In this document: positions 53,273 through 64,000 of the stretch, piece by piece
Position numbering within the stretch: the first letter of the stretch is position 1
Layout of the letters: every line of letters starts with the position of its first letter
NCBI GenBank assembly: GCA_039090855.1
Contig: CM076990.1
Location: 198,963,232 to 199,027,231 of the forward strand
Reading direction: 5' to 3'
Length of the DNA: 64,000 nucleotides
Source: Macrothele yani
Taxonomy: Eukaryota; Arthropoda; Arachnida; Araneae; Macrothelidae
The notes under the pieces: generated by a model
What the model was told of the DNA's origin: nothing
Seen by the model: the letters and a program-made list of their open reading frames with translations, nothing else
Databases searched by the model: none
Program-made: the position numbers and the translations under genes

Positions 53273-53979
53273 TACACTGTAAAAAATTGCAGGGTCAAAT
53301 TACGGCAGCCGAGTGGTCAGTCAATAAACCGTAATTTTACAGTACCATACCGTAATGTTCAGTAACATGTCTAATGACCGGGAAATAGAAACGTCTAATG
53401 ACCGTAATGTTCATTATCATGTCTAATGACAAATAAATAGTTATACATGTTATGTTCATTAACATGTCTAATGGGAAATAAAGACGTCAATGCCGTAATG
53501 TTCATTAACATGTCTAATGGGAAATAAAAACGTCAATGCCGTAATGTTCATTAACATGTCTAATGGGAAATAAAAACGTCAATGCCGTAATGTTAATTAA
53601 CATGCCTATTGACTGGGAATAAATAATATGTCTACTGACCGGGAAATAAAAACGTCAATGCCGTAATGTTCATTAACATGCCTATTGACTGGGAATAAAT
53701 AATATGTCTACTGACCGGGAAATAAAAACGTTTTGCCCACAGATATGTTGCCAGTCGACTGAAAGCACATGAAAAAACAGGTATATAACCACTTTAACAA
53801 GAACGTTGCCAGATAGTCAAGGTTCAAACACAGTATCAGTTCAAACAGTTTAAACACCGTGAACATGTAGTTTATCTCCCAAAAGTTTATGGTTGACTGC
53901 CAGGTGGGATGCTTACGATCTGTAAACTGTCTTAATCCGGGTGAAACACTGACTATTTACGGCAATTTTTTACAGTGTA
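53273..53979. mobile_element. CACTGTAAAAAATTGC-ended element with internal minisatellite
   Basis: A perfect 16-bp inverted repeat: CACTGTAAAAAATTGC at 53275-53290 and its complement ending at 53977, with TA on both outer sides. Subterminal sequence CCGTAATTTTACAGTACC echoes the ends. The interior is a 46-bp tandem (AATGTTCATTAACATGTCTA, then ATGGGAAATAAAAACGTC) with starts near 53461, 53507, 53553 and 53599. No transposase, so non-autonomous. Confidence 0.85.
53335..53735. repeat. 46-bp minisatellite inside the CACTG element
   Basis: At least seven variants of the unit with an exact 46-bp step in the middle, and longer or shorter variants outside it. AATGTTCATTAACAT is itself nearly palindromic. 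Confidence 0.9.
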
Positions 53980-54767
53980 GATTTTGTAAAACCCGGCCGC
54001 TATGTAAACATTTCTCTTTGGGAGCGCAGACAATTTTGGACACCATTTAGTTCAAGTGCATCGGCCGTTTAAATGGTTCAGGATAGTTCTCGAGACTTTG
54101 TCCCCATTTAAAGGGAAGCAAAGAACCGTTGCCTTTGTCGACATTAGATGTTCGCGTTGGCGTAAAATGATGAACCAAAGCTGAACGGAGAATAAAAACG
54201 TCGGGAATGAAACGCCATCGATCTTCGTTAAGCTTCGATGGCGTCAAAAGTGATGTGATAATTCTGAAACTCCCACCAACATGGTACCAAATTTTTTCCA
54301 CTTTAGTGCTCGAAGCTGCATTAAAATAAAATAAAAAAAAATAGGAAAGAAAAAAGTCAAGCCTTTATGTAAAGCGATAGTGTTACAGAGTTCTTTCAAT
54401 GTTAACAATGGCGTAAAGATTAACTGTGAACGGTGATTTTTGGAAGTGGAAGGGGAGATGAAGGGGTGAATCCATTGAAGGGGTTAATTTTCAGCTTCCT
54501 GCCGCGTTGCCTGCCAGCTCTTTTATTACCTCCCGCGTCTTTTATCAGCCCAAACCCTTTCCCCTCAACCGTTTAATCGGCGTGGTTTCAATTTCAGGAA
54601 TCGGTGGCTTCCGTAATTCCCGATCTAAGCTTACTGTGTATCGCATTGACAGCCCGGTACTCTATCAGGAACTGACTGCCATTTGAGCTCTCCCCTCTTG
54701 CAAGGCTGCAAATATACAGGCTAATTTCCGTAATAAAAAACGATGTGTATGTTGCGGAATGCCTGCA
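53980..54767. other. No gene recognised
   Basis: An 84-codon minus-strand frame at 54047-54301 has no motif. Short inverted pair CTTCGTTAAGCTTCGATGGCG near 54220 noted. Otherwise nothing seen. Confidence 0.4.
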
Positions 54768-54770
54768 CTG

Positions 54771-55185
54771 TTAAAAATTTCACAGTTAGATTACGGGCAA
54801 TGGCCGGCAACTGGGGGCCCGGCCGTTGCCCATAAAACTACGGCTTGGCCCATTTTTGTGAAAGCCCATGAAATTACGGTCTGAACCCTAAATACTAAGC
54901 CCATAATCTGAAGAGCAATGCCCATAAAAAAACAAGTTTGACCGTATTGAGCTACGCCATAATTCGAAGGGCATTGCCCATAAAAAAATAAGTTTGACCG
55001 TATTGAGCTACGCCATAATTCGAAGGGCATTGCCCATAAAAAAATAAGTTTGACCGTATTGAGCTACGCCATAATTTGAAGGGCTATACCCGAAAAAATA
55101 AGTTTGACCGTATTAACTTAAGCTGTAATTTGAAAGGCAATCCCTGTAAATATGAAGTTTGGTCATATTCGGTTAAGCCTCACGG
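54771..55185. repeat. CACTGTTAAAAATTT-started repeat with 56-bp tandem
   Basis: The left end CACTGTTAAAAATTTCACAG resembles that of the element at 53.3 kb. It is followed by an inverted pair GGGCAATGGCCGG / CCGGCCGTTGCCC around GGGGGCCC, then a tandem with starts at 54913, 54969, 55025 and 55081 (56-bp period, unit word GCCCATAAAAAAATAAGTTT). The right end was not found. Confidence 0.7.
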
Positions 55186-58100
55186 CAAGTAGTCACCGAC
55201 TTTTACATAAATGCATTTTTTGTGGAAGAGTGTGCAAGTAAATGCATGTTTTTTGTGGAAGAGTGTGTGAGTGTGAAATTGTTGGATACTTACATTTTAA
55301 CTGAATCAATTCAGTTCTAAATGTGAGTAATGATATTTTCATATCTTAAAATCAGGTTTATTACAATATGATAAATAATGACATCAGTTACACACAGATT
55401 TGTTTAACATTAGGCTTTACGAACTCTGTACACACAGTTGGTTGAACAATACTTACGTTTCTTTTAGACATGTTTTAATTGGAGAATTATTTCTAAAGCA
55501 CAGTTGGTTGAACAATACTTAGTTTCTTTTAGACATTTTAATTTGCACATACGTACTTATGTAGTATTTGCATGAATGAATACAAAGGGCAGTTATGTAG
55601 TAAAGATATGTACAGGCATATTCTTGTATTTATATGTTATATCAATGACAAACAGAACTACGAACTGGCATCAGAGTACATTGCGTCTATAAGGGTATTC
55701 AATCCACAATGGTGTCAAAGTTGGTTTTTCATGTAGGTTTTGGCTAGTATTACATTTGACATAGGGTTGAATCATGCTTCTTTTCGTTTTCACATTCACT
55801 GCCTTGTGTGCTGGTTCATTTTACATTCTACTGAGCACTGTGTTGTCAGTGTTCCCAGAACTTTTACTGTCTTGTTTCCTATCTCTAATTTTTGGATATT
55901 TACCTACTTTTCACATGTTTAGTAAAATTATGTCAAAAACTGGAAGTACTGCTTTTGAAAGATCACATTGCTTCCCCATAATTAAGGTATCAGAAAAAAA
56001 GAAAAAAAAATACTTGAATGGAAATGAGAGCTTTTGAACTTGATAGGGCATAATTTCAAATCTCAGACCCCCACCCAAAGTAGAAAAACTTGCTTAGACC
56101 CTGATTCTAACTGAGTCATTGTAGAACATTAATGCATATCAATATTTCTAAAATATTAAATTTTCCTGTTTGGAATGTTTTAGAAATGACTTCAGTGATT
56201 AAACCTGTTCTTTCATTGTTGTGTTGCCACAAGGAAACCATTTTGGAGCACAAAAATTTTTTTGGAAAGCTATTGAATAGTTGTATTTATAATATCTTGG
56301 CAATACCTGAAGATACTGAAACAATTTTTATTGATGTACAAATCAGGTGTTTAGTGACAAAGGAAAAGAACACGGCAGAATCTTTAAATTTCTCAAAAAA
56401 CAATTTCATCGCATCATTTTGTACCAATTTCAGCACTATCATCTTAAAACATGAAATACATGCTTTGCATATTGAACATTTTGAATAGACCTTTAAAATA
56501 GGAATTACAAAACGTGTAAAAAATTTTTCATATTTTTTAACTTAAAAAAAAAAAAGTGGCTTCTGATTTATCTTAAAATATAAATTTTCCTGGGCATCCA
56601 GGTTTTACTACCTGGGTAGGTAAATAATTTATGTATATACCCAGCTGCGCATGTAACATTTCAGATATTTTCCAAGCCCTGCTTAAAGTGACACAGGTGA
56701 AAGATTTCACTCGCAGAAATTTAGAATGAAATCAATTCTTTTTTACATTTAACTTTAATTACTACATTTGCAAAGCAAAGAAACTGTTCATGATATATTT
56801 TCACTGTCATTTTCTTGGCCAGCATTTACCAGATTCAGTAAAAAAAGAATAACAGTCGAAACTCGTTATAATGAAATTCAAGGGGGACAAAAAAAAATTT
56901 GTAGCAACGTATTGTTCTTAAAACATAACAAATTTTTCATTAAAAAGTTAGTATGTACTACAGAAATTTTCATTACGCATAAGATTGCAATGCTGTAAAA
57001 GTGAAATAGTGCCCACAGAGACAAGCAAAGGTAATTTTTTTGTAATGGGGAGTTTTTGCTAAAGTAGTAATAATGAAATATATAAGCTTTAATTAATATG
57101 TATGTATGAAATTATGTACTGTATATATTTTTACTTATACATATCAGGGTTTGAAAAATACCATGCCTGAGTCGTGTGAATCATTGACCTGGGCAGGTAA
57201 ATAAATAATCTAGTTGCCCTAGGTGCCAGACTGGGCAATTAAATCTAAAAATGAAGTTCAGAATATAATTTTCTACTACAAGAAAAAAAGACAGTCATCG
57301 CATGTCATGTTGCTTTTCACTGCTAATCACTGGAACTTGTATTATTGTTACGCAGTGCCAAGGACAGAAGAATATCACTTCTTTAATTATATTATGCTTT
57401 AGGTCCATAAATTGGAAGCATATGTAATTTTGCTCCAAATGTTTCAAGTCAGCGACTGAATGCATGCCTCTGATGGAACTAGCCTCCTGTGTTTATTGAC
57501 AAAGGGTTAAAACTTCATATTTTTCATATTTTAATGTATTTCATATTTTTTCAGATATTTCATATTTTAAACGTGTTTTAAAGATTTTTATTGTAATATG
57601 GACCTGTGAGTCTGACACTGTGAAGAGAAGCTGCGATAGGAATAATGCATCGCTCCAGTGAAGATGTGAAGCTTTGGTCCGTTAAAAGGAAGGTTTGTTG
57701 CTGTGTGGAAATGACGGGTACAAGAGAAAGAGGACTTACGTTATTGGCAGAAGAGCAATAAATGTTGTAGTGATACGCTACAGAAAATAGGTCCACAGCA
57801 GCCACCCTTTCTTTTGTTGTATCCTGTACGTTGTTGGCAGGAAAAACCGGATAAAACCTCTTCGATTTGCAAAAGATACATATGAGTAAGATAGAAACTC
57901 GCGTGCGAACAAGCTATTAACAGAAGAACCAAAAGTGCAGAGACACAGCAAATCTGTTCAAACCAAAACCGAAATTTATAGTTCCCCAGTTTTCTGTACA
58001 ACATAGAAAAGCATATTAGTACTTTCGGTAAATGTGTACTTCAGCGTCCTAAACTATTTCGTTGGAAAAATTTAACTGTGGGTGAAAAGTTCGATGCACA

Positions 58101-60470
58101 CATTTTTTTAAGCATGCAAAATAATAGGGAAAGGTGAAAAATTATATTTTTAGATAAAAAGGAAATAATTTTTCCGAAGCATTAACCTGCGAGTACGATG
58201 GTTTGTAGCAGGTGGTGCGGGAGGCTGAAGCGATGCTAACGGCCACCACGTGAAGGTGCTGTGCGACGGAGCGAAGTACGAGTTGGTAGCAAATGCGTGG
58301 AAGAATACGACAGCAGTAGGGTATATTTTTCGGAAGAGTGTCGTGTAATCGTGCGCAGAAGTAGTTCAAACTTGTTTTATTCATTTTTGAGAAAGATATG
58401 TGCAGAATGTCGTTATTAGTGGTTTCACAGTGTCTCCGAATGGAAAGAAATTAAGGAATGTAAAATAATTTATGTACGACAGAAGTTTTGAGGAAGACGT
58501 TTTGGTTCCGGTTGAACCCAAAGTTTTAGTTTTGGTTTGGAAGATGTGCACAGGTAGGTGATTTCTTCAAGCACTTCATTTGCAGTTCTGCTGTTATTCA
58601 GTACATCGTAGCTCACATTTTTTCCCTCGTGACATGGATATTTTTCAAAATAAGCAATTTTCTTCAATTCATATATCGCACTATGGCAGGGAGACAGCTT
58701 CTTGTATTGTGGCGGATAATGAAATTTTAAGCCCTGACGAAATCGGAAATGACTGACGATTTTGTACTTCCGCTTTCTCAAAATTACCCTTCAAAAAAAC
58801 AAAAACTTACAATGCTGCACAAATTCAACCTCTTTCTTTCTGCGTATGCCTACAAGACTTTTCGATGACTACGTACTGCTAAACCGCTTCCTTCTTAATT
58901 CTTCCGCCCGTTACTTGCCCTTCTCAACGAAGCTTCCATTCACCGGACTCCACCTTGATGCCGTTGCCGCTCTCTCGTCCTATGCCTATACCGCACGTAC
59001 TCTTCCAAACCATCGCACTCTCAGGTAAATACTTCGGAAAACTTATTTCCTTTTATCTAAAAATACTATATTTTTGCACCTTTTCCCATTATTTTGCATG
59101 CTTAAAATATTGTATGTCACACTTTTCCCACACAGTTACATTTTTCCGACGAAATAATTTAGACGCTAAAGTACACATTTACCAAACTTTCTATTTCGGA
59201 TCAGGGAATCATATGCGAAAGAATGAAAAATTTCACGTCTGCTTTAAAAACAATTACAAAACATGAACAAACTATATTGTGTAGCATATGAGTATAAAAT
59301 GGTTCGCTCTCCTGGCAAGAAGGTACTTGCTTGGACTTGTAGTCATCCGCACGTGAATTGCACGGCGAAGCGAATCTTCCTTTCAACAAAGCAAATCTTC
59401 ACATCGTTGCCAAAGTGATGTGTTAGGCCTACCACAGCGTCGCACTCACAAGTCAATATTACAAGTTTCCGACAAAATAATTTAGGACGCTAATCTACAC
59501 ATTTACCAAATAATCTGCCAATGATGAAGATTGGAGTGCCATTTCAGGTGGATTCAGTAGTTTTAAAGAGTTTGTAGAAATCAATGAAAATGCATTATTG
59601 GGGAATTGAGGGATATTCAAGAAATAGCCAATGAAATTCAGGATGATGATGAAGAGACATAACGAAGAATTAACAAAAGATCCCCAGACTGTCACGAAAG
59701 CAGTGTAGAAGCTTTGGAAACACTGTCACTACATACAACTCACCGATACATCTAATTGCCACACATTCCTGTTTAAACAAACTTGAAAAAGCTGTTTTCA
59801 ATGAGAGGCAACATCAGAAACAGTCTTCAATTTTACATAACTTTAAAAAGCCATAAATATAAACAAGGTATGTAATTAAAATTTTGAGATCAAGTAATTT
59901 ACATTTTTGAGTAATCTAAGCTTTTAAGTGTTAAATTTAACTAAGTAAATTCAATCATTGATATTTTTCTTATTTTGCATGTTATTCTCATGTTAATTAC
60001 ATTTTAAACTTAATTTTGGCTGGAATTACACTAACTTTTACTTATGCTGCGCTCTTATTTATGCGTGCTATGGTTTGCGCTGACATATATGTGAAATATT
60101 ACTGTATACATGTGATAATGAGGTGATTATAGATATAATTAAAAAATATATATTTTTTGGCTCTTCTGGTTTCCAATTAAATTTATGTAATTTATGTGTT
60201 GAGTGGTAAAAAGCTGTTTTCAATGAGAGGCATATGGGGTTTGTATATATGCAGATTTCCATTGTTTGCTTCTTCCTGCTGAAAACTAAGCTAGGGGTGC
60301 CTATGAGTTAACTGAATATACCATAGTCACAAAATGATTGATAATTATATACTAAGGAATGTGAGTGAAATGGTATTCCTAAAAGCAATCAAAACCATGT
60401 AGCAGTCAGGGAGAATCACAAATGTGTTTCCTGAACAAAAATGTGACATTTCATCACATGAAACTTTTTT
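55186..60470. other. Long AT-rich stretch, no recognised gene
   Basis: The largest interval here with almost no repeats. Open frames at 55774-56037, 56132-56488 (118 codons) and 58470-58781 were inspected; none shows a domain I know. They could be exons or UTR of an unidentified gene, but nothing in the sequence proves it. A GTAAAT donor-like site follows a frame at 59024. CAGTCGAAACTCGTTATAAT at 56854 resembles a pogo/Tigger-type terminus. A degenerate direct repeat of CACAGTTGGTTGAACAATAC lies at 55433 and 55500. Confidence 0.35.
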
Positions 60471-60474
60471 TCCA

Positions 60475-60530
60475 CCTCTAAATTGAGGCCATTGGTTCTA
60501 GGGAAGGAGAAAGCCAAAGCTGTTATGTTA
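60475..60530 (-). repeat. SINE family A scrap
   Basis: Words AAATTGAGGCCATTGGTTC and AGGGAAGGAGAAAGCCA correspond to the central SINE-A body. It lies just left of the fuller copy. Confidence 0.55.
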
Positions 60531-60546
60531 TGTAAAAAACAGGTTT

Positions 60547-60757
60547 CTTTTTTAAAGGTTTTAACGGCTAATGTGAGGAACTAAATGGGATATAAGCAGT
60601 CCCCGTCCCTAATTTAAGAGTAACTGGTTCCAGGGAAGAGAGAACGCCAGTGCTGTAAGACAAACACAACATCCATGCCATACCGGGATTCAAACCCGGA
60701 CCCACTTGGACAAACAATCATAAGATGGTGCTTAGACCACTGCACCACCAGGGTGGC
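60547..60757 (-). repeat. tRNA-derived SINE, family A (copy 5)
   Basis: Minus orientation. The B box is readable as GGATTCAAACCCGG and the A box as CCACTGCACCACCAGG on the plus strand; the body words AAATGGGATATAAGCAGT and GACAAACACAACATCC are present. It is more diverged than copies 1 and 6. Confidence 0.85.
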
Positions 60758-61423
60758 AAAACTAATGCCTCATATGGGATTCAAACCATATGTTAAATTG
60801 TGACTGCTAGCCAAAAACCTTGATGTACAACCAACTCTGATACCAGAACGGCTTGAACATCCTCTAGACCAATAGTTCTCAAAGTGGGTTTCACTAAAAT
60901 AATAGGGGGGGGCATATGCGGATTTGTTAGCAACCATACCGAATCACATAGTGAACCAATTTTCAAAACAAAATTAATCTGAATTTATGGCTAGTGCTGG
61001 TAGGATGTGTAGTGAAGTTTAGCATATTTAGCTGAAATTTCTGAAAAATGAACTAGTGGAACTTCTCATTACAGGGTGAAAACAATCTGTTCAATGTTGA
61101 AAAAACAAAACACAAGCAATGACCAAAAAACTTTATGAGAAAACCAAATTACAGGGAACAGCTCTGACCAATTTTCATAACTGAATTCATTATCATCAGA
61201 AAATGAGCAAACAATTGGAAACTTGATGTTAAACAGCTAATAATCGTCCATTCTCTGCACTCTCCAAACATTTACAAGGCAGTATTTCCCATTCCCACTG
61301 AATGAACTAGTTACTCATTCACATACAATGTAGAAATGTGTAATCTTCTATTGCCAAATAAAAAACTTATGAGACATCTTTTAACTCTGGTTGGTTTGAA
61401 AAGCATTTGTTTTTTGAAATCAC
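60758..61423. other. No gene; possible hAT-like scrap
   Basis: AATAGTTCTCAAAGTGGG at 60871 resembles a hAT-type terminal motif with a following G run. No partner end was found. Confidence 0.35.
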
Positions 61424-61430
61424 CGACTAG

Positions 61431-61650
61431 TTTTTTTTTTTTTATTGGAGGTTTAACGACCACCGTGAGCAACTCAATGGGCTATAAGCAGTCGCCCGTC
61501 CCTAATTTAGGGTCACTGGTTCCAGGGAAGGGAGAGAGCCAGTGCCGTAAGACAAACACAACATCCATGCCGGACCGGGATTCGAACCCGGACCCCTTAC
61601 GAACGAATGATCAGAGGCCAGCGCCTTAGACCACTGCGCCACCGGGGCGG
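61431..61650 (-). repeat. tRNA-derived SINE, family A (copy 6, young)
   Basis: Minus orientation, T run at 61431-61443, intact A and B boxes. The flanking duplication CGACTAG is at 61424-61430 and 61651-61657. About 98% identical to copy 1 by eye. Confidence 0.92.
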
Positions 61651-61661
61651 CGACTAGTTTT

Positions 61662-64000
61662 TGGATTCCAATGGAAAAAGAATTTCCAACATTGTCGAGC
61701 ACTGCCTTAAGTATTTGTTGCCTTTTACAACTACATATTTATGTGAAACTAGTGTTTTATCCTTAACCACCATAAAAACTAAATATTGAAATAAGCTGGA
61801 TGTTGAAGATAACTTGTTTGTACATAAGCAAGAAAACTCAAAATATTGATGAACTTTGCAAGAGTAAATGAGCTCATACATCTTATTGATACTAAACAAA
61901 TGACTTGACCAGTTTTATTTGAATTTTTTTTTAGCCATTTGTGCAATTTCTGAGACATCAGTGTATGTAATTTTAGCAAATATACATGTGTATTTGTATT
62001 TTTTATATATTTTATACCCACATAAACACACTGGAATAAACTTTTCATTAAAGAATATGCCTGTACATATCTGTACTCCATAGCTAATCTTTGTATTCAT
62101 TGGTGCAAATATAATACTTCACAAGTTCTTAAGTACATGAGCAAATGAAAAGGAGTCTTAAAAAAAAACAAAGTATTGTTCAGCCAGTTTGTGCTTTAGA
62201 AATAATTCTGTTTAAATTCATGAGTTGAACACTATGCCGTAAAAAAAAAAAGCACAAAACGATAAGACAATATTTATGCGTGTTATATTGCAAAATGGAA
62301 TTCATTTCAGACTACAAACATACGAAAAGAATGCTTCCCTACGTAATTCACAAATCAGCATGTACAGATCGAATTTATTCGACATCCTAGTCAACGCTAG
62401 GTATATACCTGGCGATAAAGACTTGCACAGAAAGTAAAGCACTGTTTCATATTGATAGTAAAACATATATGGATGTGAGAGTTATGCCCCTACCCCAGTC
62501 AAATGAAATCTTAGCTACTACATAGATTTTCCTGTGTGACAATGCTTCAGCCACCCTCGTTTGGTGGTGAAACTTTTAAAATTATATATATATATGTACA
62601 CAGTTCGTGAGCTTAATATCAAACAAAAATGTGTGTAATTGATTTCGTTACTTTTACATATCATAATAAACTTAATTTTAAAAAGTGTCTACTCACACGT
62701 TTTCTTTCTTTAACATGCTGGTGTCTACCACATGTTCGTGACTTCGTGTTCGTGTCGTCAGTTAGGGTTAGGGATGGGCGATATTTATCAATATCTCGAA
62801 ATATCGATATTTTTGTCCGATATTTCGATATATAGTATTGATATCCAAGTTACGATATATCAGAAAATCACTATATCGGTGCGATATTCAATATATCAGC
62901 CTATGGCTGATGTGATTTAACTTGTTTAATGAAATCTGTTGCTTGAGGACTATCAAACTGCGATCTCATTATCGAGATTCACATGATATTATGTCACCTT
63001 CCGATTTCTAGAACTTTACAAGGAAAAATATCTGCTGTGTTGAAAACCTCGATGGTTGAAAATTTTAACTATTAGTTGACAGTAGGCACCCAGAAAACAA
63101 ATTTAACGAACGGTTGATAGCAGATTGTTCTTTTGCCTATGAGTATTATGTTTGAAGTAAACTGGCACTTTGACCAAAATTAAATACATACCAATGACAC
63201 ACAATTTGAAGTTAAGCATTTTTTTTTTTTTTTCGTTAGTGATAAAGTATGTAGATCTTAACAGCTGGGTAAGGAAATGCAAAACAGCTTTTCGAGAGTT
63301 TTCTTGATGTCTTACAAGTTATGTAGTATAAAGTTTGTTGTAATTCAGGCTATGTATATATCAGACGTAATTTTTTTTATCATCCTTTGATAATTATCTT
63401 GTAAATACATAGTGAAACTTCCTGAAGTAATTATATAATCTGGTAAAAATATGAGCATAACAACTTTCGTCTTGATCTGCTGATTTTTCCACACTTACAG
63501 CATGTTATTTCCTCTGATTGTCCATTCGTTTTTTTGTTATCTAGGAGAGACAGGCTTTCATACATTAATTAGTAAATATATACTTGATGAATTTGGATTA
63601 TGATATTTTTTTATGTTTTTCATACATTAATTAGTATGGCTTTCATTAATTAATTAGTAAATATATATACTTGATTAATTTGGATTACGATATTTTTTAT
63701 GTTTTTATTTTTATAATCATATTTTAATGGAGGACTAATAATCATTAGCATTTTTTAAAATATCTTTCTGGAAAAATAATTGCTTTCTATGAAAAGGCCA
63801 TCACAAATTATTCGTACTCTAATTACTGTTTTTAACAAAAATGTCACTTGTAAACATATTATAAGCACTTTAATTTTTTTGCTTATGCCATGGGAACTAT
63901 TTTTGCTTACACCATAGAAGTAATTATATCTGTATACTCCATTAACATTGTGTTCTGTCTTAAACGATAAAAAAAAATAGCAAACATTGTTCACACCTTC
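61662..64000. other. AT-rich stretch, no gene recognised
   Basis: Around 62773-62900, TGGGCGATATTTATCAATATC and many ATCGATATT/CGATATAT words form a degenerate self-complementary cluster, like the end of an unclassified DNA transposon. A near-repeat CATACATTAATTAGTA lies at 63560 and 63620. T run at 63220-63234. Nothing coding is supported. Confidence 0.4.

Noticed and set aside
62760..62775. Telomere-like GTTAGGGTTAGGG
   Set aside because: Only two units, inside an AT-rich region; chance or part of a transposon end.

Overview
This is a eukaryotic, AT-rich, repeat-dominated window. I find no host protein-coding gene, rRNA or convincing functional tRNA gene in it. Nearly every recognisable coding signal is a decayed transposable element. 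The mix (several Tc1-like and mariner-like DNA transposons, non-LTR retrotransposons with an endonuclease plus RT, three tRNA-derived SINE families, Helitron-like ends and many small palindromic or minisatellite-bearing elements) fits a large arthropod genome. A large-genome insect or an arachnid are both plausible; I cannot choose from sequence alone.

Layout. 0-6 kb: three Tc1-like elements; the second is split by a tRNA-derived SINE with a 15-bp target duplication, and the third has perfect 15-bp ends. 6-10 kb: a LINE 3' fragment, a SINE and a dispersed repeat ending in a hairpin. 9.5-10.7 kb: a minisatellite mixing 75-bp and 28-bp units, followed directly by a palindrome with arms of about 197 bp. 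11.9-13.6 kb: an LTR-like segment and a 127-bp tandem repeat. 14-24 kb: LINE territory, with one element of about 2.7 kb on the minus strand (endonuclease, RT and C-terminal region recognisable but broken) and several short fragments of the same family. 25-27 kb: a mariner remnant beside a near-complete 1.28-kb mariner whose transposase is broken by one frameshift. 27-34 kb: Helitron-like ends, SINEs, and a Tc1 remnant interrupted by a 1.3-kb element and abutted by a 1.4-kb one. 34-47 kb: mostly unrecognised sequence with decayed minisatellites and a fold-back element built around a tRNA-like module. 47.5-51.4 kb: an internally deleted mariner-like element, a 585-bp LTR element, and a Tc1 remnant split by an inverted SINE pair. 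52-55 kb: three small elements with CACTG-like or related ends and echo-repeat interiors. 55-64 kb: AT-rich, with few recognisable repeats apart from SINEs.

The most interesting object is the 585-bp element at 49145-49729. It is a terminal-repeat retrotransposon in miniature (TRIM): two 163-bp LTRs, a lysine-tRNA-type primer binding site, a polypurine tract, a 4-bp target duplication and no coding capacity. Each LTR carries a tRNA-like sequence with A and B boxes that folds as a cloverleaf. This parallels the plant Cassandra TRIMs, whose LTRs carry 5S rRNA, and suggests RNA polymerase III involvement in its life cycle. Other notable patterns are the CACTG-ended elements whose interiors repeat their own subterminal motifs, and the tRNA-centred fold-back at 40887-41394.
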